Assembly: GCF_900624995.1 (NCBI RefSeq)
Contig: NZ_UYXQ01000009.1
Coordinates: 1 to 64,000 of the forward strand
Direction: 5' to 3'
Origin: Pseudomonas antarctica
GTDB lineage: Bacteria; Pseudomonadota; Gammaproteobacteria; Pseudomonadales; Pseudomonadaceae
DNA length: 64,000 nucleotides
The position numbers and the translations under genes are program-made. The notes below the pieces were generated by a model. It made no database searches and was not told the origin of the DNA. It saw only the letters and a program-made list of their open reading frames with translations. Positions within the stretch are counted from its first letter, which is position 1, and each line of letters opens with the position of its first letter. Below, piece by piece: positions 1 to 13,700 of this stretch.

Positions 1-80
1 ATCCCGAACTCAGCAGTGAAACGATGCATCGCCGATGGTAGTGTGGGGTTTCCCCATGTGAGAGTAGGTCATCGTCAAGA
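1..80 (+). rRNA. rrf: 5S ribosomal RNA, 3' part
   Basis: The first 80 bases match the 3' two thirds of a gammaproteobacterial 5S rRNA, including the conserved stretches ATCCCGAACTCAG, GATGGTAGTGTGGGG and GAGAGTAGGTCATCG. The 5' end lies outside the window. It is followed at once by a perfect rho-independent terminator, so this is the last gene of an rRNA operon. The exact 3' end is estimated. Confidence 0.93.
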
Positions 81-91
81 TTAAATTCCAG

Positions 92-128
92 AACCCCTGT
101 TTGCTAACGCAAACAGGGGTTTTGTTTT
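92..128 (+). terminator. Rho-independent terminator of the rRNA operon
   Basis: A perfect 13-bp inverted repeat (AACCCCTGTTTGC at 92-104 and its complement at 109-121) encloses a 4-base loop and is followed by a T-rich tail. It lies directly after the 5S gene. Confidence 0.95.
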
Positions 129-248
129 GGGCGGTCGGAAAGCGTGAATAGGCTCATCTCAACGGACATCAATGCTAAACCCCGCCCTTTCTATGCAATG
201 GCGTTACGCATGGCTATCATGCCTGCCTCATTGTGAGGCGATACTTGC

Positions 249-1208
249 ATGCTGATGTTGTTAGAACTTCTAAAAGATGGCCGATTTCATTCCGGAGAAG
301 CGCTGGGTGCCGCCTTGGGCGTCAGCCGCAGTGCTATTTGGAAGCAGCTCCAGCATCTCGAGGCAGAGCTGAATCTGCCCATTCACAAAATCCGTGGTAA
401 GGGCTATCAGCTTGCGGCTCCGTTGGTGTTCTTGAATGCAGGGGAGATTGAGGCGAATGCCGCCTCTCTGGCGTGGCCTGTTTACATCTATGACTCTATT
501 GACTCCACGAATGCTGAGGCTTTGCGTCTAGTCGAGGCGGGCTGCGCTGCGCCGTTTCTGGTGCTTGCGGAGCAGCAAACGGCGGGAAGGGGGAGGCGAG
601 GCCGTAAGTGGGTGAGCCCGTTCGCTCAGAATGTCTATTACAGCCTTGTATTGCGTATCGAGAGTGGGCTGCGACAGTTGGAGGGCCTTAGTCTCGTAGT
701 CGGGTTGGCAGTCATGCAGGCTCTGCGTGAGTTGGGTGTGCAGGGGGCGGCCTTGAAGTGGCCAAATGATGTCTTGGTTGGGCACAAGAAAATTGCTGGC
801 ATCTTGCTTGAGTTGGTTGGCGATCCTGCGGACATCTGCCACGTTGTTCTCGGAATAGGAGTTAACGTCAATATGCAGCAAGCAGCTGAGGTTGATCAGC
901 AGTGGACCTCGGTGCAATTGGAGGCTGGTTCTGCCGTCGACCGCAATTACTTGGTTGCACAGTTAGGTCTGCAGTTGCAAAGTCATCTTGAACGTCATAA
1001 TGCCTCTGGTTTTGGTGAGCTCCAGGAAGAGTGGGAGCGGAATCATTTATGGCAGGGCAGGGCCGTCTCCCTCATCGCGGGCGTCAACCAGATTGACGGG
1101 GTTGTACTGGGGGTCGACCACCGTGGCGCGCTACGCCTGAGCGTCGATGGTGTCGAGCAAATATATAGCGGTGGTGAGTTAAGCCTGAGGCTGCGTGATG
1201 ATTCTTGA
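249..1208 (+). CDS. birA: Bifunctional biotin-[acetyl-CoA carboxylase] ligase / biotin operon repressor
   Basis: BirA activates biotin to biotinyl-AMP and transfers it to the biotin carrier protein of acetyl-CoA carboxylase; the form with an N-terminal DNA-binding domain also represses biotin synthesis genes. Visible are a winged helix-turn-helix in residues 1-60, the biotinyl-AMP motif GRGRRG at 113-118, and the KWPNDV and KKIAGIL motifs of the catalytic domain. The length of 319 residues is normal. The ATG at 249 has GAGGCG about 8 bases upstream; an ATG two codons later is possible. It overlaps coaX by 11 bases, so the two genes are probably co-transcribed and translationally coupled. Confidence 0.95.
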   Translation: MLMLLELLKDGRFHSGEALGAALGVSRSAIWKQLQHLEAELNLPIHKIRGKGYQLAAPLVFLNAGEIEANAASLAWPVYIYDSIDSTNAEALRLVEAGCAAPFLVLAEQQTAGRGRRGRKWVSPFAQNVYYSLVLRIESGLRQLEGLSLVVGLAVMQALRELGVQGAALKWPNDVLVGHKKIAGILLELVGDPADICHVVLGIGVNVNMQQAAEVDQQWTSVQLEAGSAVDRNYLVAQLGLQLQSHLERHNASGFGELQEEWERNHLWQGRAVSLIAGVNQIDGVVLGVDHRGALRLSVDGVEQIYSGGELSLRLRDDS

Positions 1209-1947
1209 GCTCGACTGTGGGAATAGCTTTATCAAGTGGCGTGTGCTCGATTCGCAGGTGGCTGGCACCTCTGTAGAGGGGGTTGTCGATTCGGATCTGG
1301 CGCTGATTGAGAGTTTGATAGCGGTTCCGGGGCTGTTGTTGACGCGTTGCCGCCTAGTGAGTGTACGTGCTTCAGAGGAGACCGATAAGCTGGTTGCTGC
1401 ACTGCAAGAAGCCTTCGGTGTCACCGTCTCCTGTGCTACCTCGGCGCGAGAAATGGCAGGGGTGCGCAATGGCTATGAAGAGTTCGAGCGCCTTGGGCTT
1501 GATCGCTGGTTAGCTATGTTGGGTGGATTCAAGTTGGCATCAGGTGCTTGTCTGGTGCTCGATTTTGGTACAGCGGCGACAGCGGACTTTATTGCTGCTG
1601 ATGGTAAGCATCTCGGCGGCTTTATATGTCCTGGGATGCCCCTAATGCGCAGTCAGTTGCGAACGCACACCCGTAAGATTCGCTACGACGACGCCGCGGC
1701 CGAGCAAGCCTTGGAGCGTCTCTCCCCGGGCCGGACAACCGTTGAGGCTGTCGAGCGAGGCTGTACGTTGATGCTCAGAGGGTTTGTGTTGACTCAGTTG
1801 GAGCTGGCACGCCGCTATTGGGGGGATGACTTCACTGTTTTCCTGACCGGGGGCGATGCTGACCTGGTCTCGGATGCTGTGCCGCACGCTCGCTTTATTC
1901 CTGATTTGGTCTTTGTCGGTCTGGCGATGGCGTGCCCTTTTTCCTGA
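1198..1947 (+). CDS. coaX: Type III pantothenate kinase
   Basis: CoaX phosphorylates pantothenate, the first step of coenzyme A synthesis. The type III enzyme belongs to the ASKHA superfamily and is insensitive to CoA feedback. The protein opens [10 protein letters not shown] with the phosphate-loop Asp6-Gly-Asn-Ser, and carries the second nucleotide motif LDFGTAAT and the GGFICPGM segment near the middle. The ATG at 1198 is preferred over the GTG one codon upstream because it gives the usual N-terminus. Its start lies inside birA. At 249 residues the length is normal. Confidence 0.95.
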   Translation: MILELDCGNSFIKWRVLDSQVAGTSVEGVVDSDLALIESLIAVPGLLLTRCRLVSVRASEETDKLVAALQEAFGVTVSCATSAREMAGVRNGYEEFERLGLDRWLAMLGGFKLASGACLVLDFGTAATADFIAADGKHLGGFICPGMPLMRSQLRTHTRKIRYDDAAAEQALERLSPGRTTVEAVERGCTLMLRGFVLTQLELARRYWGDDFTVFLTGGDADLVSDAVPHARFIPDLVFVGLAMACPFS

Positions 1948-1954
1948 GGTATTT

Positions 1955-2401
1955 ATGCGTTGGCTATTTTTGCTTTTGCTCGTTCTCAATGCCTTTTATT
2001 ACATCTGGCATCAACAAGAGGCGCCTCTGCGTGCCAAGGATGTCACGCCCCTAAGTCTCTATCGAGGCTCTCAGCAGGACATTCGCCTGTTGAGTGAGTC
2101 CTCTGATTCGGTGGTCCGTCGTGCTCGAGCGAAAAGCCCTGATTCACAAAATACTTGCTTATACATAGGCGGCTTTGCTGATCAGCGGCAAGTTCAGTCC
2201 CTTGAGCAGCGGCTGATGAGCCTGGATATAAAGGCCAGGGTGCAACTGCTGAATGAGCCTGACGTTTCCGGCTACTGGCTCCGCGTGGCGCCTGAAAGCA
2301 GGCGCCTGGCCGATGATCTACCCTTTGAAAACCTTGCTAAGGAATTCAATGAGTTAAAACATAAAATAATGTTGTGCGAAGGCGTTGCAACTGTCGAATA
2401 G
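1955..2401 (+). CDS. SPOR-domain membrane-anchored protein
   Basis: This is a 148-residue protein with one N-terminal hydrophobic segment (about residues 3-18) and a C-terminal half resembling a SPOR domain (the region around YIGGFADQRQ to YWLRVAP). SPOR domains bind peptidoglycan stripped of peptide stems at division sites. It was assigned by that pattern and by its place behind coaX. The ATG at 1955 has GAGG just upstream; the open frame extends further upstream but would run into coaX. Its exact role is unknown. A promoter for the tRNAs overlaps its 3' end. Confidence 0.75.
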   Translation: MRWLFLLLLVLNAFYYIWHQQEAPLRAKDVTPLSLYRGSQQDIRLLSESSDSVVRRARAKSPDSQNTCLYIGGFADQRQVQSLEQRLMSLDIKARVQLLNEPDVSGYWLRVAPESRRLADDLPFENLAKEFNELKHKIMLCEGVATVE

Positions 2402-2413
2402 TTTGCATAGAAT
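2385..2413 (+). promoter_or_regulatory. Sigma-70 promoter (distal) of the tRNA operon
   Basis: TTGCAA at 2385-2390 and TAGAAT at 2408-2413 are spaced 17 bp apart. A GC-rich discriminator (GGCGCCCGC) follows, as at promoters under stringent control. It overlaps the stop codon of the SPOR gene. Confidence 0.55.
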
Positions 2414-2502
2414 GGCGCCCGCTTCGCAGTGAAGACCTTTACGGTCTACGGCGTGAAGTGAAGGTCAATGCAGCTAACCTCATATTTTTAATGAGAAAAT
2501 GC

Positions 2503-2530
2503 TTGACAGAAGGTCGGCGTGATGTAGAAT
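2503..2530 (+). promoter_or_regulatory. Sigma-70 promoter (proximal) of the tRNA operon
   Basis: A consensus -35 TTGACA at 2503-2508 and TAGAAT at 2525-2530 are 16 bp apart, followed by the GC-rich discriminator GCCGGC. The predicted start lies a few bases before tRNA-Tyr. Confidence 0.85.
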
Positions 2531-2543
2531 GCCGGCTCGCTTA

Positions 2544-2628
<85 letters not shown>

Positions 2629-2652
2629 TTTTTAGCGTGAGCTGCAAGCTCC

Positions 2653-2726
<74 letters not shown>

Positions 2727-2752
2727 AGTTTGCAGGTTGTGCACGGTGTTTT

Positions 2753-2828
2753 GCTCTTGTAGCTCAGTTGGTAGAGCACACCCTTGGTAAGGGTGAGGTC
2801 AGCGGTTCAAATCCGCTCAAGAGCTCCA
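2753..2828 (+). tRNA. tRNA-Thr (GGT)
   Basis: This 76-nt tRNA has acceptor GCTCTTG pairing with CAAGAGC, anticodon GGT in TTGGTAA, T arm CGGTTCAAATCCG, and an encoded CCA. A terminator-like hairpin follows within 10 bases. Confidence 0.97.
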
Positions 2829-2834
2829 TATAAC

Positions 2835-2866
2835 AAGGCAGATATGAAAATATCTGCCTTTGTTTT
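2835..2866 (+). terminator. Rho-independent terminator after tRNA-Thr
   Basis: An 11-bp perfect stem (AAGGCAGATAT at 2835-2845 with its complement at 2850-2860) has a GAAA loop and is followed by TGTTTT. In relatives with a tuf gene here, transcription would have to continue; in this genome the tRNA operon appears to end at this point. Confidence 0.8.
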
Positions 2867-2940
2867 AACAGCTGCCTCGGCTTGATGGTGTTGTATCTGG
2901 CTTTATCGTCAGGTGATTTCAAGTCTGTTGGGGTTGGTTG

Positions 2941-2969
2941 TTGTAATGTCTTTTTCAGGCCTGCATAAT
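2941..2969 (+). promoter_or_regulatory. Candidate promoter of tRNA-Trp-secE-nusG
   Basis: TTGTAA at 2941-2946 and CATAAT at 2964-2969 are spaced 17 bp apart. The predicted start is near 2976, 14 bases before tRNA-Trp. A 7-bp inverted repeat (TCAGGCC 2955-2961 / GGCCTGA 2974-2980) followed by TTTTGTTTT overlaps the -10 element and may end read-through from upstream. Confidence 0.5.
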
Positions 2970-2989
2970 GGTCGGCCTGATTTTGTTTT

Positions 2990-3065
2990 AGGTCAGTAGC
3001 TCAATTGGCAGAGCGACGGTCTCCAAAACCGTAGGTTGGGGGTTCGATTCCCTCCTGACCTGCCA
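2990..3065 (+). tRNA. tRNA-Trp (CCA)
   Basis: This 76-nt tRNA has acceptor AGGTCAG pairing with CTGACCT, anticodon CCA in CTCCAAA, T arm GGGTTCGATTCCC, and an encoded 3' CCA. It lies 45 bases before secE, the usual gammaproteobacterial arrangement. Confidence 0.97.
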
Positions 3066-3110
3066 GATTCACGTGGTGTATCTGGCTTTCTTTTCACAGG
3101 ATCTTCATAG

Positions 3111-3479
3111 ATGACTCCTAAGGCTGAAGCTCAAAGCTCTCGTTTCGATCTCGTCAAGTGGCTCGCTGTGGTCGCGTTGGTGGTCGTAGGCGTTGTTGGC
3201 AATCAGTATTATTCTGCTTCGCCGATCCTGTACCGTGTGCTCGCTTTGCTCGCTCTTGCTGCTGTAGCTGCCTTTGTAGGTCTGCAGACTGTCAAGGGCA
3301 AGTCTTTCGCGGTCCTGGTAAAGGAAGCTCGCACCGAAATCCGTAAAGTCGTTTGGCCGACTCGCCAAGAAACTACGCAGACCACGTTGATTGTTGTGGC
3401 TGTTGTTCTGGTTATGGCGTTGCTGTTGTGGGGGCTTGATTCCCTGCTCGGTTGGCTTGTTTCCTTGATTGTTGGCTAA
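3111..3479 (+). CDS. secE: Preprotein translocase subunit SecE
   Basis: SecE clamps the two halves of SecY in the inner-membrane translocon. The 122-residue protein has three hydrophobic segments (about 15-33, 40-57 and 95-118), as in the long enterobacterial form. It keeps the conserved amphipathic region EIRKVVWPTRQET before the last segment. It sits between tRNA-Trp and nusG, 9 bases from the latter, with which it is surely co-transcribed. Confidence 0.97.
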   Translation: MTPKAEAQSSRFDLVKWLAVVALVVVGVVGNQYYSASPILYRVLALLALAAVAAFVGLQTVKGKSFAVLVKEARTEIRKVVWPTRQETTQTTLIVVAVVLVMALLLWGLDSLLGWLVSLIVG

Positions 3480-3488
3480 GGGTGTCCC

Positions 3489-4022
3489 GTGGCTAAGCGT
3501 TGGTACGTTGTGCATGCTTACTCGGGTTACGAGAAGCATGTTATGCGCTCTTTGCTAGAGCGCGTAAAGCTGGCAGGCATGGAAGATGGCTTCGGCGAAA
3601 TTCTGGTTCCCACTGAAGAAGTGGTTGAAATGCGGAATGGTCAGAAGCGCAAAAGCGAACGTAAGTTCTTTCCTGGCTATGTGCTGGTTCAGATGGACAT
3701 GAATGAAGGTACTTGGCACTTAGTCAAGGACACTCCTCGTGTCATGGGCTTCATTGGTGGTACTGCCGATAAGCCTGCTCCTATCACTGACAAAGAGGCG
3801 GAAGCGATTCTGCGTCGTGTTGCTGATGGTAGCGACAAGCCTAAGCCGAAGACGTTGTTCGAGCCGGGTGAGGTTGTTCGTGTCACAGATGGTCCGTTTG
3901 CTGATTTCAACGGCACCGTCGAAGAAGTTAACTACGAAAAGAGCCGGATCCAAGTGGCAGTGCTCATTTTCGGTCGCTCTACTCCGGTAGAGTTGGAGTT
4001 CAGCCAGGTCGAGAAGGTCTAG
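3489..4022 (+). CDS. nusG: Transcription termination/antitermination factor NusG
   Basis: NusG binds the RNA polymerase clamp, suppresses pausing, and links transcription to ribosomes through S10 or to Rho. The 177-residue protein has the NGN domain ([15 protein letters not shown] start, FFPGYVLV core) and a C-terminal KOW domain ([19 protein letters not shown]). The start is GTG at 3489, giving MAKRWYVV; this is shorter than E. coli NusG at the N-terminus. It ends at a strong terminator. Confidence 0.98.
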   Translation: MAKRWYVVHAYSGYEKHVMRSLLERVKLAGMEDGFGEILVPTEEVVEMRNGQKRKSERKFFPGYVLVQMDMNEGTWHLVKDTPRVMGFIGGTADKPAPITDKEAEAILRRVADGSDKPKPKTLFEPGEVVRVTDGPFADFNGTVEEVNYEKSRIQVAVLIFGRSTPVELEFSQVEKV

Positions 4023-4037
4023 CTGAGCAAGCATCCC

Positions 4038-4068
4038 AACCCCGCAGCCTTAGGCTGTGGGGTTTTGT
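4038..4068 (+). terminator. Rho-independent terminator after nusG
   Basis: AACCCCGCAGCCT at 4038-4050 pairs with AGGCTGTGGGGTT at 4052-4064, followed by TTTTG. It separates secE-nusG from the rplK operon, although some read-through is likely. Confidence 0.88.
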
Positions 4069-4139
4069 CGTCACTGGGATAAACGCGCAAGTAACCGGGG
4101 AGCCTTTCGAGGCGTTTGAACCCGTAATTGGAGTGCCTC

Positions 4140-4571
4140 ATGGCCAAGAAGATTACCGCTTACATCAAGCTGCAAGTGAAGGCCGCTCAGGCCAACCCAA
4201 GTCCACCTGTCGGCCCTGCTCTGGGTCAGCACGGCGTGAACATCATGGAATTCTGCAAGGCATTCAACGCCCGTACTCAGGGTATTGAGCCAGGCTTGCC
4301 GACTCCAGTGATCATCACTGTGTACAGCGACCGTAGCTTCACTTTCGAAACCAAGTCGACCCCGGCTTCGGTTTTGTTGAAGAAGGCTGCAGGTCTGACC
4401 AGCGGTTCCGCTCGTCCTAACACCGTTAAGGTTGGCACCGTAACTCGTGCTCAGCTGGAAGAAATCGCGAAAACCAAAAACGCGGATCTGACTGCAGCTG
4501 ATATGGATGCAGCCGTGCGTACCATCGCCGGTTCTGCTCGTAGCATGGGCCTTAACGTGGAGGGTGTGTAA
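4140..4571 (+). CDS. rplK: 50S ribosomal protein L11
   Basis: L11 binds the GTPase-associated centre of 23S rRNA and is needed for RelA activation. The 143-residue protein has the N-terminal proline-rich segment [14 protein letters not shown] and the C-terminal RNA-binding domain ending in RSMGLNVEG. The ATG at 4140 is chosen because it gives the universal MAKKI start. Its stop codon overlaps the rplA ATG by one base (TAATG), so the two are coupled. Confidence 0.98.
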
Positions 4572-5266
4572 TGGCTAAGCTGACCAAGCGCCAAAAGGCT
4601 ATCGCCGGCAAAATCGAAGCAGGCAAGGCCTACAACTTTGTAGACGCTGCTGCCCTGCTGACCGAGCTGTCGACTGTCAAGTTCAGCGAGTCCGTTGACG
4701 TTGCTGTAAATTTGGGTGTTGACCCACGTAAATCCGACCAGGTCGTTCGTAGCGCTACTGTGCTGCCACACGGTACTGGCAAGACTGTACGTGTTGCTGT
4801 CTTCACCCAAGGCCCAGCAGCTGAAGCTGCTCTGGCCGCCGGCGCCGATCGCGTTGGTATGGACGACCTGGCTGCCGAAATGAAAGGCGGCGACCTGAAC
4901 TACGACGTAGTTATTGCTTCCCCGGATGCAATGCGCGTTGTGGGTCAGTTGGGCCAGATCCTCGGTCCACGTGGTCTGATGCCTAACCCTAAAGTCGGCA
5001 CCGTAACGCCAGACGTAGCTACCGCGGTTAAAAACGCCAAGGCTGGTCAGGTTCGTTATCGCACCGACAAAAACGGCATCATTCACACCTCCGTTGGCAA
5101 GGTCGGCTTCGACGCCGTCAAGCTGAAGGAAAACGTTGAAGCCCTGATCGCTGATCTGAAGCGTATCAAGCCAGCTTCCTCGAAAGGTATCTACGTGAAG
5201 CGCGTTACCCTGAGCACCACTATGGGCCCAGGTCTGGTCATCGACCAAGGCTCGCTGGACGTATAA
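4571..5266 (+). CDS. rplA: 50S ribosomal protein L1
   Basis: L1 forms the mobile L1 stalk that helps release deacylated tRNA, and in many bacteria represses its own operon by binding the rplK leader. The 231-residue protein carries the signature around [16 protein letters not shown] (residues about 134-149). Translation starts in the rplK stop codon. No leader copy of the L1 binding site was resolved by eye. Confidence 0.98.
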
Positions 5267-5465
5267 GACACAGGTTGGTGCGAGAGATCGCGCCAATTGA
5301 AAAAATTGGGGTCCCTGCCTGGCGGGGGCTATCCAAGACCGTAGGCGGCGCAAGTCTTAAACCACAAGCCTACGCAGATGGTGCTCCCGGTTCCTTACCG
5401 AATCAGACACCAAAACGACATCCGGCTTCGGCCAGATGAAACGGTAACAAGCAGGAGTTAAACCC
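5267..5465 (+). promoter_or_regulatory. rplJ leader (candidate L10 autoregulatory region)
   Basis: The 199-nt space between rplA and rplJ matches the position and size of the L10 leader known in Proteobacteria, which binds the L10-(L7/L12)4 complex and represses rplJL translation. It contains purine-rich and hairpin-forming segments and ends with AGCAGGAG just before the GTG start. The assignment rests mainly on position; the fold was not computed. Confidence 0.55.
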
Positions 5466-5966
5466 GTGGCAATTAATCTCAATGACAAGAAGGCCATCGT
5501 CGCTGAAGTCAACGAGGCTGCCAAAGCTGCTCTGTCCGCTGTCGTGGCTGATGCCCGTGGTGTGACAGTAAGCGCTATGACCGGACTCCGTAAAGAGGCT
5601 CGTGAAGCTGGCGTGTACGTACGTGTTGTACGTAACACCCTGCTCAAGCGCGCTGTTGCTGACACTGAATACAGTGTCCTCAATGACGTGTTCACCGGCC
5701 CGACTCTGATCGCATTCTCCACTGATCATCCAGGCGCTGCTGCCCGTTTGTTCAAAGAGTTCGCCAAGAGTCAGGACAAGTTCGAGATCAAGGCAGCTGC
5801 GTTCGAGGGCAAGTTCCTCGCAGCTAACCAAATCGACGTATTGGCAACACTGCCGACCCGTAACGAAGCTATTTCGCAGCTGATGAGCGTGATTCAAGGC
5901 GCTACCAGCAAGCTGGCTCGTACTCTGGCAGCAGTTCGCGAGCAAAAAGAAGCTGCAGCAGCCTAA
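5466..5966 (+). CDS. rplJ: 50S ribosomal protein L10
   Basis: L10 is the base of the L7/L12 stalk. The 166-residue protein has the rRNA-binding N-terminal domain ([15 protein letters not shown], then [12 protein letters not shown]) and a C-terminal alanine-rich helix that holds the L7/L12 dimers. The start is GTG at 5466 with AGGAG upstream. It is co-transcribed with rplL. Confidence 0.98.
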   Translation: MAINLNDKKAIVAEVNEAAKAALSAVVADARGVTVSAMTGLRKEAREAGVYVRVVRNTLLKRAVADTEYSVLNDVFTGPTLIAFSTDHPGAAARLFKEFAKSQDKFEIKAAAFEGKFLAANQIDVLATLPTRNEAISQLMSVIQGATSKLARTLAAVREQKEAAAA

Positions 5967-6044
5967 GGCTGAGCATCTCCTTTCGCGTATTTTTGTTTAT
6001 TTCGATGGCCGCGTAGGCCGTCCCCCAATTCAGGAAATACAGTA

Positions 6045-6410
6045 ATGTCTATCTCCCAAGAAGATATCCTCAACGCCGTAGCTGAAATGTCGGTTCTGCA
6101 GGTTGTTGAGCTGATCAAAGCTTTCGAAGAAAAATTCGGCGTTTCCGCTGCTGCTGCTTCCGCTGGCCCAGCTGTTGCTGCTGTTGCTGCTGAAGAGCAA
6201 ACCGAATTCAACGTCATGCTGCTTGAAGCTGGCGAGAAGAAAGTAAACGTGATCAAGGCAGTTCGTGAACTGACCGGTCTGGGCCTGAAAGAAGCCAAGG
6301 CTGTAGTTGATGGCGCTCCTGCCCAGGTTCTGGAAGCAGTGTCGAAAGACGCAGCTGACAAAGCCAAAGCTACTCTGGAAGAAGCAGGCGCTAAAGTCGA
6401 GCTGAAGTAA
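6045..6410 (+). CDS. rplL: 50S ribosomal protein L7/L12
   Basis: This is the stalk protein that recruits translational GTPases. The 121-residue acidic protein has an N-terminal dimerisation domain ([17 protein letters not shown]), an alanine-rich hinge (about residues 34-50) and the C-terminal domain with the conserved [15 protein letters not shown]. Codon use is strongly biased to preferred codons. An attenuator-like hairpin follows before rpoB. Confidence 0.98.
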   Translation: MSISQEDILNAVAEMSVLQVVELIKAFEEKFGVSAAAASAGPAVAAVAAEEQTEFNVMLLEAGEKKVNVIKAVRELTGLGLKEAKAVVDGAPAQVLEAVSKDAADKAKATLEEAGAKVELK

Positions 6411-6456
6411 GCATCGACCTTGCGTCTCCAGCCCAAGCGTTAAGCTGAAGGCTGAT

Positions 6457-6486
6457 GGCTGGTGGCTCATGCCACCGGCCTTTTTC
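6457..6486 (+). terminator. Attenuator between rplL and rpoB
   Basis: A 10-bp stem (GGCTGGTGGC 6457-6466 with GCCACCGGCC 6471-6480, one G-T pair) with a TCAT loop is followed by TTTTT. It lies in the 219-nt rplL-rpoB space, where E. coli has a partial terminator that lowers rpoBC expression relative to rplJL. Confidence 0.85.
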
Positions 6487-6629
6487 CGTTCTTGGCTGTC
6501 GACTCGGTCGCCGCCATTAACGCGCTGTAGCCACCCGATGCGGTGGTGCAAACCATGGGGTTTGCAAGATTTTCTGGCTGCTCCCGTCGGGAGGGCCAAA
6601 CAAGCAGGTGACCAAGCTGGGGAACGCTG

Positions 6630-10703
<4,074 letters not shown>

Positions 10704-10767
10704 CACGTGACGCGAATCGAGAGCGGGGCTGTATAGCCCGCTCTCTGCTCCGCCAGGAGGAAAGGCC

Positions 10768-13700
10768 TTGAAAGACCTACTGAATTTGCTGAAAAACCAG
10801 GGTCAAGTCGAAGAGTTCGACGCCATCCGTATTGGATTGGCATCGCCTGAGATGATCCGTTCGTGGTCGTTCGGTGAAGTTAAAAAGCCGGAAACCATCA
10901 ACTACCGTACGTTCAAACCTGAGCGTGACGGCCTGTTCTGCGCCAAGATCTTTGGCCCGGTAAAGGATTACGAGTGCCTGTGCGGTAAGTACAAGCGCTT
11001 GAAGCACCGTGGTGTGATCTGCGAGAAGTGCGGCGTTGAAGTTGCACTGGCTAAAGTTCGTCGTGAGCGCATGGCGCACATCGAGCTGGCTTCGCCGGTT
11101 GCCCATATCTGGTTCCTGAAATCGCTGCCGTCCCGTATCGGCTTGCTGATGGACATGACCCTGCGTGATATCGAACGCGTTCTCTACTTCGAGAGCTATG
11201 TCGTTATCGATCCAGGCATGACCACCCTTGAAAAAGGTCAGCTGCTGAACGACGAGCAGTACTTCGAAGCGCTGGAAGAGTTCGGCGACGATTTTGATGC
11301 CCGCATGGGTGCCGAAGCTGTCCGCGAACTGCTGCACGCTATCGACCTGGAACACGAGATTGGCCGTCTGCGTGAAGAAATTCCGCAAACCAACTCCGAA
11401 ACCAAGATCAAGAAACTGTCCAAGCGTCTGAAGTTGATGGAAGCCTTCCAGGGTTCCGGCAACTTGCCAGAGTGGATGGTGCTGACTGTTCTGCCGGTTC
11501 TGCCGCCAGACCTGCGTCCGCTGGTACCGTTGGATGGCGGTCGCTTCGCGACTTCCGACCTTAACGACCTGTACCGTCGCGTGATCAACCGTAACAACCG
11601 CTTAAAGCGTCTGCTCGATCTGTCCGCTCCGGACATCATCGTGCGCAACGAAAAGCGTATGTTGCAAGAAGCTGTCGATGCCTTGCTCGACAACGGTCGT
11701 CGTGGCCGTGCTATCACCGGTTCGAACAAGCGTCCTCTGAAATCCTTGGCTGACATGATCAAGGGTAAGCAAGGTCGTTTCCGTCAGAACTTGCTCGGTA
11801 AGCGTGTTGACTACTCCGGTCGTTCGGTAATTACCGTAGGCCCGACCCTGCGTCTTCACCAGTGCGGTCTGCCTAAGAAGATGGCTCTTGAGCTGTTCAA
11901 ACCGTTCATCTTCGGCAAGCTGGAAATGCGCGGTCTCGCGACCACCATCAAAGCGGCCAAGAAAATGGTCGAGCGCGAACTGCCAGAGGTTTGGGACGTT
12001 CTCGCTGAAGTGATTCGCGAACACCCGGTTCTCCTCAACCGTGCGCCGACCCTTCACCGTCTGGGTATCCAGGCGTTTGAACCAGTACTGATCGAAGGTA
12101 AGGCTATCCAGCTGCACCCTCTGGTCTGTGCTGCGTACAACGCCGACTTCGACGGCGACCAAATGGCCGTGCACGTACCGCTGACACTGGAAGCCCAGTT
12201 GGAAGCGCGCGCGTTGATGATGTCGACCAACAACATTCTGTCGCCAGCCAACGGTGAGCCAATCATCGTTCCGTCGCAGGACGTTGTATTGGGTCTGTAC
12301 TACATGACGCGTGAAGCGATCAACGCCAAGGGCGAAGGTCGTGTGTTCGCTGACCTGCAAGAAGTTGACCGTGTGTTCCGTGCCGGCGAAGCCGCACTGC
12401 ATGCCAAGGTCAAGGTGCGGATCAACGAAACCGTCAACGACCGTGATGGCGGCAGCGTGAGCGGCACTCGTATTGTCGACACTACTGTCGGCCGTGCGCT
12501 GCTGTATCAGGTTGTGCCAAAAGGTCTGTCGTACGACGTCGTCAACTTGCCGATGAAGAAAAAGGCGATCTCCAAGCTGATCAACCAGTGCTACCGCGTG
12601 GTTGGTTTGAAAGAGACTGTGATCTTCGCTGACCAGTTGATGTACACCGGCTTTGCTTATTCGACCATTTCCGGCGTTTCCATCGGTGTTAACGACTTCG
12701 TTATCCCGGATGAAAAAGCCCAGATCATCAATGCTGCTACTGATGAAGTGAAAGAAATCGAAAGCCAGTACGCCTCCGGCCTGGTAACCCAGGGCGAGAA
12801 GTACAACAAAGTGATCGACCTTTGGTCCAAGGCCAACGATGAAGTGTCGAAGGCGATGATGGCTAACCTCTCGAAAGAGAAGGTTATCGACCGTCATGGC
12901 GTAGAAGTCGATCAAGAGTCGTTCAACTCGATGTACATGATGGCCGACTCGGGCGCACGGGGTTCTGCTGCGCAAATCCGTCAGCTCGCCGGTATGCGTG
13001 GCCTGATGGCTAAGCCGGACGGTTCCATCATTGAAACGCCGATCACTGCGAACTTCCGTGAAGGTTTGAGCGTACTTCAGTACTTCATCTCCACGCACGG
13101 TGCTCGTAAGGGTCTTGCGGATACCGCGTTGAAAACCGCTAACTCCGGTTATCTGACTCGTCGTCTGGTAGACGTAGCGCAAGACTTGGTTGTGACTGAA
13201 GTCGACTGCGGCACCGAGCACGGTCTGCTGATGACTCCGCACATCGAAGGCGGCGACGTTGTAGAGCCGTTGGGTGAGCGCGTACTGGGTCGAGTAATCG
13301 CCCGTGACGTATTCAAGCCGGGTACCGAGGAAATTATCGTTCCTGCCGGCACTCTGGTGGACGAGAAGTGGGTAGAGTTCATTGAACTCAACAGCATCGA
13401 CGAAGTGATCGTTCGCTCGCCGATCAGTTGCGAAACCCGTTACGGCATTTGCGCCAAGTGCTACGGCCGTGACTTGGCTCGTGGTCACCAGGTGAACATC
13501 GGTGAAGCGGTCGGCGTTATCGCTGCCCAGTCCATCGGTGAGCCGGGTACCCAGCTGACCATGCGTACGTTCCACATTGGTGGTGCGGCAAGCCGGACCT
13601 CCGCAGCTGACAGTGTTCAGGTGAAGAATGGCGGTACCGTCCGTCTGCACAACCTGAAACACGTTGAACGAGTGGATGGTTGCCTGGTTGCTGTGTCCCG

